Below, one piece after another: positions 14,730 through 22,160 of a stretch of 48,509 nucleotides of DNA. Made by a program: the position numbers and the translations under genes. Below the pieces are notes generated by a model, which ran no database searches, was not told the origin of the DNA, and saw only the letters and a list, made by a program, of their open reading frames with translations. The first letter of the stretch is position 1, and every line of letters begins with the position of its first letter. This DNA is from a virus. Where the stretch lies: the IMG/VR virus record IMGVR_UViG_3300031857_000318, positions 1 to 48,509 of that record, one strand, 5' to 3'.

Positions 14730-15270
14730 AGTAGAAGGACTCGAAGAATTTATCGACCTAATTAAAAGAGCTAGAACTGATATCTCACATGAAGCTCTAA
14801 AAAAGGTTAGCCAGTTCATTCAAAGATCGGGCTGTAATAAAATCAGTTTTACTGAATTGGGAAGAAGAGCTGCGGGTTTTTCTAAACCCGGTGAGTGTCT
14901 TCTTAATCTAATTGTGCTAAATTTTCCCATTGAGTATTTCATGTACATCGTATTACATGAGATATCTCACCAATATCAATATCAAAAATACGGTTGTGAC
15001 TATATGCTTGATGTTTATTCAAGTACAACTGATCTGCAAAAAGCTACTGATAAGCTTTTATTTGCAGAAAAGGTAGCAGATCGGTTCGCTTTAATAAAGA
15101 CTCATGAGATACTTGGACAAAAGGAAATAATTCCCAGATACTTAAACTTAACTGATTCGACCCACATTAAAAATTACATATCTAGTATTAGAATAGAAGC
15201 ATCAGATAGAAAAGCTAAATCAATTGACGAGATAAATGAGGCAATCTTTTTTCTACTTAAAAATGAATAA
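14701..15270 (+). CDS. HExxH zinc metallopeptidase-like protein
   Basis: A 189-residue protein. VLHEISHQYQ (85-92) carries H86-E87-H90, and 'LLFAEKVADRFAL' (119-131) has the downstream acid (E123 or D127) expected of a gluzincin-type zinc site. It has no signal peptide, so it acts inside the cell or in the virion. Last gene of the FINWG operon at 13526. A role in processing virion proteins or in cell-wall or host-protein cleavage is inference. Confidence 0.72.
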   Translation: MEIDSRSLNRVEGLEEFIDLIKRARTDISHEALKKVSQFIQRSGCNKISFTELGRRAAGFSKPGECLLNLIVLNFPIEYFMYIVLHEISHQYQYQKYGCDYMLDVYSSTTDLQKATDKLLFAEKVADRFALIKTHEILGQKEIIPRYLNLTDSTHIKNYISSIRIEASDRKAKSIDEINEAIFFLLKNE

Positions 15271-15288
15271 TGAAAAAAGAAATTTGAG

Positions 15289-15408
15289 TTACCCTTTAGA
15301 ATTAACCCCTTGATTAGAGCTGCCGTATGCATCACAAGAAGGCTTGCTTGATTTACAAGAACTAAGAAGGAAGAGTACGATCGATGCAATTATTATTAGA
15401 GCTTTCAT
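15289..15408 (-). CDS. Small lipoprotein
   Basis: A 39-residue protein MKALIIIASIVLFLLSSC-K... read from 15408: n-region K, a hydrophobic stretch, the lipobox L-S-S-C, then a short S/K/G/N-rich mature part with one more cysteine. Mature peptide ~22 residues. It is followed upstream (15417) by another - strand gene. Small phage lipoproteins often act at the envelope, for example in superinfection exclusion; that is inference here. Confidence 0.65.
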   Translation of the reverse strand: MKALIIIASIVLFLLSSCKSSKPSCDAYGSSNQGVNSKG

Positions 15409-15416
15409 AGTTATAT

Positions 15417-16061
15417 TTATTTAAAGGGGGTTTCGATTTTTTGTGAACTCTCAAATCCTTTAATGATGGCATCAGTCCTCTCTAAGGATTCCTTTCGCAC
15501 AGCCTGTTTTACTTTCTCTGGAGCATTAGGATAACTGTTCACGTATTCACTTGTGCCTCCGCTTCTTATCAGACCTAATTTAGATTTGACCTTAACTGTT
15601 TCCCTCTGATAGATTAACTGCTTTGTCCTATTCATAAGAGTGGACTTAGCTTTGTTCCAATTAAAACTGGAATTAAGGAAGGCTACCTCCTTTAGATAAA
15701 AAGCCATTGCTTTTTCTCTATCAAACTCAGCTTTAGGCTTACATAGGTTCAAGATGGACAGGATCTCCCTTTCGTTTTCTTCAAACACTCTAATCTTTAG
15801 GTCGGCAATCCTTTGGTCGAGCATTATCTTTCGGTTGATTAAACCCTTTTTTAATCGATCCTGGTTTAATTTAGCCCAGCTTTTACTGTATTCTCGATCC
15901 ATTTTTTCTTTGACTGGATCAAGGTATCGAGCTTTTCTTAATTCTCTAGTACATTTTTTGCAACTTAAATGAAGGCATGCACCATATGTGTATTCATAGA
16001 ATTCAGTCTCACCATGATTTTTACACACCTTAATTATGGTCTCGTGCTTGGGTTTTTTCAT
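15417..16061 (-). CDS. Zinc-knuckle protein, possible DNA-binding or nuclease-related
   Basis: A 214-residue basic protein. Residues 13-37 contain C13-x-x-H16 and C29-(x4)-C34-x-x-C37 in the arrangement C..HG.........C....C..C, as in the zinc fingers of phage HNH or recombination-endonuclease-type proteins. A long charged helix follows (residues 60-115) and then a K/R-rich C-terminus. No HNH catalytic triad is visible. Its - strand promoter is probably TAGTATATTAT at about 16066-16076, 5 nt before the ATG. Confidence 0.65.
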   Translation of the reverse strand: MKKPKHETIIKVCKNHGETEFYEYTYGACLHLSCKKCTRELRKARYLDPVKEKMDREYSKSWAKLNQDRLKKGLINRKIMLDQRIADLKIRVFEENEREILSILNLCKPKAEFDREKAMAFYLKEVAFLNSSFNWNKAKSTLMNRTKQLIYQRETVKVKSKLGLIRSGGTSEYVNSYPNAPEKVKQAVRKESLERTDAIIKGFESSQKIETPFK

Positions 16062-16090
16062 GTTTATAATATACTATAAAACTTTAAAAA

Positions 16091-16465
16091 TTAAAAATTA
16101 ATTTTCATGAGATTTTCAGCTGAATAGTAATCGACCTCTAGCTGACCCAACTCAATGTCACCGTTCGCATCCGCTTTAACGACGAAACGATCAATTCGAG
16201 GACGATCCTCATTTTCAAAACGAGCATCCATTTCTCGTAAAACATACACAGTAGTATCAAGCTCTTTGGCAAGTTTTTTTACGTCATCGATGCTTAGAGT
16301 GATGTCAATGTCTCCATACCAGATTTTTACTGGATTGTCTTCTCCGATCACTATGTTCGAATTAAAGACCGTTAGGTTGTTGGGATGATTTCTCATGTAG
16401 CCAGACTTGGATCCAGAGATCATGCGACCGTTCCAACCAAGTATTTTTTCTGCTGTTTCTTTCAT
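16091..16465 (-). CDS. Hypothetical protein
   Basis: A 124-residue protein with a beta-strand-rich middle (NLTVFNSNIVIGEDNPVKIW, then GDIDITLSIDDV) and a charged C-terminus. It overlaps the stop of the lipoprotein gene upstream by 4 nt (16462-16465), so both are on one transcript. I do not recognise the family. Confidence 0.7.
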   Translation of the reverse strand: MKETAEKILGWNGRMISGSKSGYMRNHPNNLTVFNSNIVIGEDNPVKIWYGDIDITLSIDDVKKLAKELDTTVYVLREMDARFENEDRPRIDRFVVKADANGDIELGQLEVDYYSAENLMKINF

Positions 16466-16710
16466 TTTATAAGTTTTATTTTTTTGATTTTTCCGTTTCT
16501 TTTTGTCTTGTACTTGACCCGTGTAGTATCCACGAATATGTAGTATCCTTCATCCAAGCACAGACAGTTCCACTCACAAGTCTCATGATAGTATAGATGG
16601 ACGTGGATCCGTTCAGTCTTTTTACATCTCAAGTAAGTAAACTCCTGATGCTGCCAATTAGCACAGCTTGTAAAAAGAAAGAGCAATATTACATAAAGGG
16701 TAATTTTCAT
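16462..16710 (-). CDS. Small lipoprotein
   Basis: An 82-residue protein MKITLYVILLFLFTSC-A...: hydrophobic signal of ~14 residues, lipobox L-F-T-S-C, then a mature domain with four more cysteines, ending in a strongly basic tail (KYKTKRNGKIKKIKL). Typical of Bacteroidota-style lipoproteins. Translationally coupled to the gene at 16091. Confidence 0.72.
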   Translation of the reverse strand: MKITLYVILLFLFTSCANWQHQEFTYLRCKKTERIHVHLYYHETCEWNCLCLDEGYYIFVDTTRVKYKTKRNGKIKKIKLIK

Positions 16711-16766
16711 AAATTATTAGAGTATGAGATAGTTAATTCTTCCATGTTAGTCCCTAAACCGCCAAA

Positions 16767-16874
16767 TCATTCCATCCCATAAAGCATCTCCATGAGATAT
16801 CCATGAACTGTGAGATCTAATCCTTCAAAATCTACTTTTCGTAGTTTTCCAAAGTGTACTTCTGTCTGGCTCAT
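16767..16874 (-). CDS. Possible 35-residue protein
   Basis: From the ATG at 16874 the frame reads MSQTEVHFGKLRKVDFEGL and stops after 35 codons. A promoter-like - strand string (TAGTATCTTATATTA) lies about 20 nt upstream. After codon ~21 another frame (SWISHGDALWDGMIWRFRD, ending near 16760) also looks protein-like, so the 3' half may be frameshifted. Low confidence that the annotated frame is complete. Confidence 0.35.
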   Translation of the reverse strand: MSQTEVHFGKLRKVDFEGLDLTVHGYLMEMLYGME

Positions 16875-16955
16875 TTTGTTTTCTAAATTTTAATATAAGA
16901 TACTAATAATCTGATCTGTTTAAAAATTATGATTCTATTATTTTTTTGAATATAA

Positions 16956-17561
16956 TTAAGTATTTAATGAATCAGGAAAGTAGGCTAAGGTCGGGTTCTT
17001 CTTTTGGATGTCTATTTCAGGAAACCTTTCTGAAAATGATTTGACATCGAACCGTTCAGTAATCAGATGATACCCATTCTTAGTAGGGATTTCACTTATG
17101 ATTTTATCTTTACCGAAAGGTTCACAACTGTCAATCGCAAGTTTAACATTGAATAACTCTTTAGTATCTTTACTATCAATATCAACAATCCAACGTTTTT
17201 CTTGAGTCTTGATTTGACCAACAACAGAATCAAATAAACCTTTCTGTCTATGATTACCGTCCTGGATTCTTTGAGCCAGTGCAACCATCATATTTAAAGA
17301 TACATCTCGATGATTCTGTTTTTGAACGTGGATGTAGGCTCGTGCCTTAAACATCTCGCAAAGCTGCTTGATCTCATCCCAGCGTCTCTCCAGGTGATCT
17401 ATGCTCTCGATACAATAGGATTTAATGGTTCGAACTGACTGGTGATTGTCGCGTTCCCTCTCGGGCTGATCCTTCTTACGTTTAAACACATAGAGCATGT
17501 AAAAATCTCCAGTCTCTGAAAAGTTAAGTAAAGGTTTGACCAGTTCAAGATTGTCTATCAT
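16956..17561 (-). CDS. Possible archaeo-eukaryotic primase-fold protein
   Basis: The start at 17561 (MIDNLELVKPLLNF, 201 residues) follows a TATAAT box by only ~6 nt; a longer in-frame start at 17609 would place this box inside the gene. Residues ~132-145 contain RWIVDIDSKD, a D-x-D after a hydrophobic strand, and about 25 residues later PTKNGYHLI, resembling motifs I and II of archaeo-eukaryotic primases (DxD, then a histidine after a G-rich turn). The third acid is not obvious. A nucleotide-transfer role is tentative; the protein could be another DxD enzyme. Confidence 0.5.
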   Translation of the reverse strand: MIDNLELVKPLLNFSETGDFYMLYVFKRKKDQPERERDNHQSVRTIKSYCIESIDHLERRWDEIKQLCEMFKARAYIHVQKQNHRDVSLNMMVALAQRIQDGNHRQKGLFDSVVGQIKTQEKRWIVDIDSKDTKELFNVKLAIDSCEPFGKDKIISEIPTKNGYHLITERFDVKSFSERFPEIDIQKKNPTLAYFPDSLNT

Positions 17562-17567
17562 GGGAAT

Positions 17568-17574
17568 ATTATAC
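17568..17574 (-). promoter_or_regulatory. TATAAT box close to a start codon
   Basis: - strand GTATAAT followed by ATTCCC and then ATG at 17561. With a normal start point 6-8 nt after the -10 box, the transcript would begin at or next to the ATG, implying leaderless or near-leaderless translation. Confidence 0.5.
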
Positions 17575-17584
17575 ACAAAAAACA

Positions 17585-17595
17585 GATAAATAAAA
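17585..17595 (+). promoter_or_regulatory. Late box upstream of 17599
   Basis: GATAAATAAAA ending only 3 nt before the ATG at 17599; unusually tight spacing compared with the other late boxes. Confidence 0.5.
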
Positions 17596-17598
17596 AAT

Positions 17599-18117
17599 AT
17601 GAAGTACATTAAATTATACGAAGATTTTGGAGATATCGTATACGATGCGATACTGATAGGCGGTCTTGACTATAGAAGAGGAGACTTTCCCATTGATAAA
17701 CAAGTCGAGATGTTGAAAAAGACGTATGGCGCTAACAAAAAAGTAAAGGGCTTTAGATACAAAGAACCGACCAAAAAAATATTGGACTTCCTAAAAGAAA
17801 ATCCAAAACGAGGAGTCGATATCTACATGTTTAGTGCGGGTTGCGGTAAGGCAGAAGACCTTGCTAAGAGTCCAGACGTTGATCCCAAACGTATATTCAT
17901 TATCGAACCCTATGCATCAAGCTCTAGAACAAAAAAGATAGTTGAGAATGCGGTTAAGGCAGGAGTGCCAGCACAAAACGTGTATGTTGGACCAAGCGTT
18001 CCTCGAGGAAAGGGAATCGTAGCTGGTGCATCTAACTCAAACAGCAGCGATCACTGGGGAGCCCTAAAAATGTATAAAAAGACCAGCCCTTCTCCTGAAA
18101 AGGATCAGTTGACTTAA
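17599..18117 (+). CDS. Leader-bearing late protein, possible hydrolase-like fold
   Basis: A 172-residue protein with leader MKYIKLYEDFGD, a variant with Y for F and no obvious (I/L)xE site. The body looks like an alpha/beta fold: 'AILIGGLDYR' strand and turn near residues 18-27, 'VDIYMFSAGCGKAEDLAKS' (about 74-92, a small-residue turn after a strand), 'RIFIIEPYASS' and 'NVYVGPSVPRGKGIVAGAS'. The FSAGC turn resembles a nucleophile elbow of alpha/beta hydrolases but I cannot place a full triad. Preceded by its own late box and convergent with the acetyltransferase gene (4 nt overlap). Confidence 0.72.
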   Translation: MKYIKLYEDFGDIVYDAILIGGLDYRRGDFPIDKQVEMLKKTYGANKKVKGFRYKEPTKKILDFLKENPKRGVDIYMFSAGCGKAEDLAKSPDVDPKRIFIIEPYASSSRTKKIVENAVKAGVPAQNVYVGPSVPRGKGIVAGASNSNSSDHWGALKMYKKTSPSPEKDQLT

Positions 18118-18452
18118 TCGATTACCTTTTCAACATAGGTACAGGTCTCGCCTGCATCAAATCCTTTTTCTATTAGGAGAGGCAGGGAAGCGGGTTTACA
18201 CCACGCATAGACTAGGTAGCCTCGATACTTTTGTTGAACGTATTCCCATCGAGCGTCCCAAAGCTTTCTAAATATTCCCTTACGCCGATGGTCTTCGTGA
18301 ACCCAAGCGTCTAGAAACTTGATCTTTTTGTTCTCCTCTCTTTCCATGTAGATGTGACCGACTATCTCGCCGTTTACCATGGCAATCCAGGTCTCAAGAC
18401 GCTGTGCGTTACTCTTTAGGTGAATCGCTTTGATATCCTCAATCATTTCCAA
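18114..18452 (-). CDS. GNAT-family N-acetyltransferase
   Basis: A 112-residue protein with the core GNAT pattern: strand 'IVGHIYMERE', strand 'KIKFLDAWVHEDHRRKG' and the acetyl-CoA loop RRKGIF (R-x-x-G-x-G/A type, about residues 57-62), then a helix and 'LIEKGFDAGETCTYVEKV'. The family transfers acetyl from acetyl-CoA to amines; the substrate here is unknown. It overlaps the upstream gene by 14 nt and is the last gene of a three-gene - strand run. Confidence 0.85.
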   Translation of the reverse strand: MEMIEDIKAIHLKSNAQRLETWIAMVNGEIVGHIYMEREENKKIKFLDAWVHEDHRRKGIFRKLWDARWEYVQQKYRGYLVYAWCKPASLPLLIEKGFDAGETCTYVEKVID

Positions 18453-18669
18453 GAAGACGTTGTATTACTGCGGACGGCAGACCCTCATATAGAGGAACGT
18501 TTCTAAACAGTTGAGGGTGAGTAAACTCATCAACTATCGTGAACTCAACGTCAGCTCCCTCAGTCAATTCAAATTCTGAAGAAAAGACGGGAATCGTTCT
18601 GATTTTGCTATAAGCGTTTCGGTATTCCACCATGCGTTCGCCTTCGCTAATTATGATCTTACCTTTCAT
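18439..18669 (-). CDS. Hypothetical protein upstream of GNAT gene
   Basis: A 76-residue protein with several beta-strand segments (KIIISEGERMVEYRNAYSK, ADVEFTIVDEF) and a short C-terminal helix. Overlaps both neighbours (11 and 14 nt), which indicates translational coupling in the run 18877 to 18114. Family not recognised. Confidence 0.7.
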   Translation of the reverse strand: MKGKIIISEGERMVEYRNAYSKIRTIPVFSSEFELTEGADVEFTIVDEFTHPQLFRNVPLYEGLPSAVIQRLLGND

Positions 18670-18877
18670 CTTCGTTTATTATTGATTTTAACCTTATGAT
18701 TTCTTTAATCACATCATCGCCAATCTCGATCTTTGACAACATGGTCAGCTCAATTACTTGACCTTCCAATAGATCAATCAATTGATCTCGCGCATCCTCT
18801 CCCTGTTCTAGGTATTTTTTGCGAACCGCTCGACCCAATTCTGAGTCATTAGGGTATTTTTTTATTAACTCTTTCAT
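18659..18877 (-). CDS. Small helical protein
   Basis: A 72-residue charged, mostly helical protein ('NDSELGRAVRKKYLEQ' then 'ARDQLIDLLEGQVIELTML'). The first gene of the run 18877 to 18114. The 'AVRKKYL' string is also found at the C-terminus of the leader protein at 25091 (AVRKKYLGE), probably by chance or as a shared helical motif. Function unknown. Confidence 0.7.
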   Translation of the reverse strand: MKELIKKYPNDSELGRAVRKKYLEQGEDARDQLIDLLEGQVIELTMLSKIEIGDDVIKEIIRLKSIINEDER

Positions 18878-18889
18878 GCTAATTATTAA

Positions 18890-18999
18890 TTATTTTCCAT
18901 TGCTGAATCCCATTGCCTTTTGTTCTTTTACTTTAGTGGTCTTCTTAAGTTCTTCTCGAATACGTTCGATTTCAGAATGTATGTTCTTCTTTTCATGTA
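18890..18999 (-). pseudogene. Small coiled-coil gene with single-base frameshift (tentative)
   Basis: In one - strand frame, up to a stop at 18890, the sequence reads NIHSEIERIREELKKTTKV... and ends MGFSNGK, a plausible coiled-coil microprotein, but it has no start codon. The only ATGs (near 18988-18996) lie in another frame and give a 24-codon basic peptide. One added A in the AAAA run after the ATG would give MKKKNIHSEIERIREE..., a 35-residue protein. A TATAAT-type string (TAGTATATTATG) lies directly upstream. Either a frameshift mutation or a homopolymer read error. Confidence 0.4.
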
Positions 19000-19041
19000 C
19001 ATAATATACTATATTGAAATCTATTTTTAAAATATGAGTAA

Positions 19042-19062
19042 GATAAATAATTAAAATAACTT
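19042..19062 (+). promoter_or_regulatory. Late box upstream of 19069
   Basis: GATAAATAATTAAAATAACTT, shared almost exactly with the box before the FINWG paralog at 13526. This pair-specific extension (ATTAAAATAACTT) is not seen before leader genes. Confidence 0.6.
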
Positions 19063-19068
19063 TTTAAC

Positions 19069-21861
19069 ATGTCATTTATTAACTGGGGTCATGAGACACC
19101 TGAACAAAAGGAGATCAGAAGAAAAATGGAAGAGCGAATGATATTCGAACAAATGTCATATAATGCGGCAATGGCAGCAGCTGCTGCGGGAAGCGGCAGA
19201 TTGCCTCGAACTAAGCAGGGTCAAACTTCATCGTATACGTATGAATCCGAGACCGGTCAATTTTATATTGGAATAATGGATTTTGAAAAAAAATCATTTC
19301 CTGCAGTATTTAATACTGGTCTTAATACTAGTGAAGATTGGTACTATGACGATAATAACTACGATGGGACGTACATTGTTCAAGATCGCGGGTATCTAAT
19401 GACGTTTAGTAATAACAGTTCGGCTGATCGAGTATTCTTCTTCTTTAGTGCAGGAGGAGGGCTTATCCAAAAATTAGAACTTACCACAATAGACACTAGC
19501 ATATACAGTGCAAATGGTAATTTTATTGTAGTATGTGATTGGGATGCATATAAACTATGGTGGTTCGATGGATTAGAAGTAAGGACTGAAGATCTTTCAC
19601 AAGATACGATTGAGTGGGATTATTCGGATGACAACTTATCAGGATTTTTTATAACATCATATACTGCTGAAGGTGATGGGCCCGAAGCTCCTGGTTTCTA
19701 CAATGTCTTCTTTACTGACGAATCTGGATTAAAGTTGATACGTAAAATTGAGGTTGATCAATTTGAAAACTATTACTTAGAAGTATACGAAAACTCAAAT
19801 ATTTTTAGGCTAGCTGTCTATAATGGTGATGATAATGAGTGGAAGAACATTTATTATTATGATAACGCTGGCGTTGAACTAGCAAGTCTTGACTTATCTG
19901 CTGGTAATTATACTGGTAAATTTGCAGATGTTTTTGGTGCAGGTAAACATGTCGATACCTTCTATAATAATACTGAATACTTTATATGTTATTATGATGA
20001 AGTAGTCGGTAATCTATTGACCACTACTCATGATCGAGTAAATTATCCTAATTTTGTAGTTAAGGGCCAATATCGAAATAACGGTAGTCAATACGATATT
20101 ATAACTGAAAACGGGCTAATTACATTCTCAGACGATCTTGGGTATAACAAAGACTTGCGTGATGTGACATATTGTGATTTTATTCGATTATATGACGGAA
20201 TGGAGGACTTATCGACAGTATATACTTTTGCTGACAACGAACCAAAGGCAATTAATTGGGACCAGATTCACGTTGCAGACTCAATATATTTGCCAGTATG
20301 TACAGATAGAGATGCGGTTCTACCTCAATTAGCTTACTTAAATTTTAATAGTAACGGTAATATTGGTACATCTCCGTTAATTTCATTTGATGATTACGAT
20401 TATTTTAATACTTATGAGTTAGGTAATCGATATCTAATTGATGCATATCTAGATGAGACTGACTCTCCTGGAAAATATTTTATAACAACGAAAGACGGTG
20501 ATAGCTTTTTAGAGTACTCATATGACGTTAGGGATTCAAATTATTGGGAGAAAGAAGGAAATATAGTAGTATGGAGAAATTCAAGCGATACTGATTTTCA
20601 ATCATATTATTTACCGGCTGAAGATCCCGCACCGTTTACGGCGAATATATTGCCTCCATTTGGACGAATCCAGACAACTTCAACATATCGCCAAAAAGAT
20701 AAACTGTATCCAGGAAATCTCTTGATCCAGAGCGGAGAAGGTCGTCGATTGTATCTATTTAATGATATTGGTGAAGATAGCATATCTGATGGCGGTGATG
20801 ACATGTACGATGGTGGAAATCGTTTAAACACTGATCTTGCATCTGAGATTGCATATACTCATACTCAAATGGAGGTAATACCTGATGTATTTAGCCAAAA
20901 TGATGAAGCTACTCTAAGTGTGTTTGAAATGGACGGAGCAGTAGTCGTTGGTGATGCTGACTTTGGAACAGGTTCACAATACTTTACTAACTTATATCCT
21001 GGATTATTTACGATGGTTGCTAAAGACGTAGATATCACTGAATTTTTTATAACGGGTTCAACTGGAATTGACACTAACGGATATAATACACTTGATTCAT
21101 ATGAAGTAACAGTAGGTGGTAATGAATATACTGCATTCCTAAAGACTACTACTGGTGGAGGTAGTGACATGGACGGCGAGTCTGATCCAACTATTAATCA
21201 AATCATAATTGTAAATGCACAAGATGCTGCATTAATTCAAGAGGTCGATACTGACCTTGATACTAATAATGATTATCACAAGATACTTGGACTAGATACT
21301 GCTGGCGTAACTGAAGTACACTATCTTCTAATGTCAACATATAATGAGTCAGTTCAGCACGGATTCACTGAAACAGATTTTCATAATGTGGTTGACGCAT
21401 ATTTAGCTATCGTTGATGATTTATCAATATCTGCTACATTAACTGCACTAAATGAAGATTATTCTCTTATAACTGACCAGATTACAAACACTGAATCGTA
21501 TACTTTAACTTTAGTTAAAGCTGATGGCTCAGTAATCGAAAAGGATTCGGTATTCTATAATGAAGGATTGGATTTAGGGCCGAATATGTGTGCATGTGCA
21601 TACAATAATGAAGATGGTTTTGCATGTGTTGATGTATACGATATCGACTTAGAATTAATTTCAACGTATGTATCTAACGAGACTAACGTAAATACTGTTA
21701 GAATAATTGATAATCGATTATATATCGTGACTAACTATTTTGATGAAAATGAGGATGAACATTCAATTATTGCAATAATGAAAGGAGATTCATTTATCAG
21801 GAAAGAATACATAAACAATGATGACTGGCGAACATCAAACGATTATGCAGCGTGGTACTAA
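19069..21861 (+). CDS. Giant FINWG-family structural protein
   Basis: A 930-residue protein with the FINWG module (MSFINWGHETPEQ, charged helix IRRKMEERMIFEQM, then AAAAAGSGR). The other ~880 residues are beta-rich, with high N, D, Y and T and very few cysteines, in repeated strand-turn units of the type 'GNYFIVxxxDGDSFxEYxYD', as in tail fibres, host-range adhesins or beta-propeller-like spikes. Codon use is more AT-rich than in neighbouring leader genes. I infer a virion-surface adhesin attached by the shared N-terminal module. No chaperone or endosialidase domain is recognised. Confidence 0.78.
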   Translation: MSFINWGHETPEQKEIRRKMEERMIFEQMSYNAAMAAAAAGSGRLPRTKQGQTSSYTYESETGQFYIGIMDFEKKSFPAVFNTGLNTSEDWYYDDNNYDGTYIVQDRGYLMTFSNNSSADRVFFFFSAGGGLIQKLELTTIDTSIYSANGNFIVVCDWDAYKLWWFDGLEVRTEDLSQDTIEWDYSDDNLSGFFITSYTAEGDGPEAPGFYNVFFTDESGLKLIRKIEVDQFENYYLEVYENSNIFRLAVYNGDDNEWKNIYYYDNAGVELASLDLSAGNYTGKFADVFGAGKHVDTFYNNTEYFICYYDEVVGNLLTTTHDRVNYPNFVVKGQYRNNGSQYDIITENGLITFSDDLGYNKDLRDVTYCDFIRLYDGMEDLSTVYTFADNEPKAINWDQIHVADSIYLPVCTDRDAVLPQLAYLNFNSNGNIGTSPLISFDDYDYFNTYELGNRYLIDAYLDETDSPGKYFITTKDGDSFLEYSYDVRDSNYWEKEGNIVVWRNSSDTDFQSYYLPAEDPAPFTANILPPFGRIQTTSTYRQKDKLYPGNLLIQSGEGRRLYLFNDIGEDSISDGGDDMYDGGNRLNTDLASEIAYTHTQMEVIPDVFSQNDEATLSVFEMDGAVVVGDADFGTGSQYFTNLYPGLFTMVAKDVDITEFFITGSTGIDTNGYNTLDSYEVTVGGNEYTAFLKTTTGGGSDMDGESDPTINQIIIVNAQDAALIQEVDTDLDTNNDYHKILGLDTAGVTEVHYLLMSTYNESVQHGFTETDFHNVVDAYLAIVDDLSISATLTALNEDYSLITDQITNTESYTLTLVKADGSVIEKDSVFYNEGLDLGPNMCACAYNNEDGFACVDVYDIDLELISTYVSNETNVNTVRIIDNRLYIVTNYFDENEDEHSIIAIMKGDSFIRKEYINNDDWRTSNDYAAWY

Positions 21862-21881
21862 TTAAAAAAATAAAAACACTT

Positions 21882-22160
21882 ATGAAATATTTTATTGACG
21901 TTACGATACTAGATTTAAAAACAAATACTGTTGCTCAAAAAATGGATTACGATGTTAATTTTGCGGATGATGCGACTGTAACAATTGAGTCTGTGAAATC
22001 TGAATTATCACAATGGGTGGTTATTCCTCGGGATAAGGTCTTAATAAATGAAAAAACTAAGATTAAGGGAAGTATTCAAGAAGATTCAGCGACAGTTAGT
22101 GATAAAACTAAGGTTTATTATACTGCACATCTTCAACAAAAAGTAAAAGATCAAAAATAA
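21882..22160 (+). CDS. Small protein downstream of giant structural gene
   Basis: A 92-residue protein starting MKYFIDVTILDLKTNT at 21882; the longer start at 21852 would overlap the preceding gene and adds a non-homologous tail. Alternating hydrophobic strands (IDVTILDL, VTIESVKSELSQWVV) and a K-rich C-terminus. Its placement after the adhesin-like gene with no terminator suggests a partner or assembly factor, but no family is recognised. Confidence 0.68.
   Translation: MKYFIDVTILDLKTNTVAQKMDYDVNFADDATVTIESVKSELSQWVVIPRDKVLINEKTKIKGSIQEDSATVSDKTKVYYTAHLQQKVKDQK

Noticed and set aside
15174-15389. A 71-codon - strand frame overlapping the HExxH gene and the lipoprotein gene
   Set aside because: It overlaps two better-supported genes; the 39-residue lipoprotein in another - strand frame has a full signal and lipobox.
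20607-21170. Two - strand frames inside the giant FINWG gene
   Set aside because: Complement of a D/T/G-rich structural sequence; no promoter box and no protein-like motifs.
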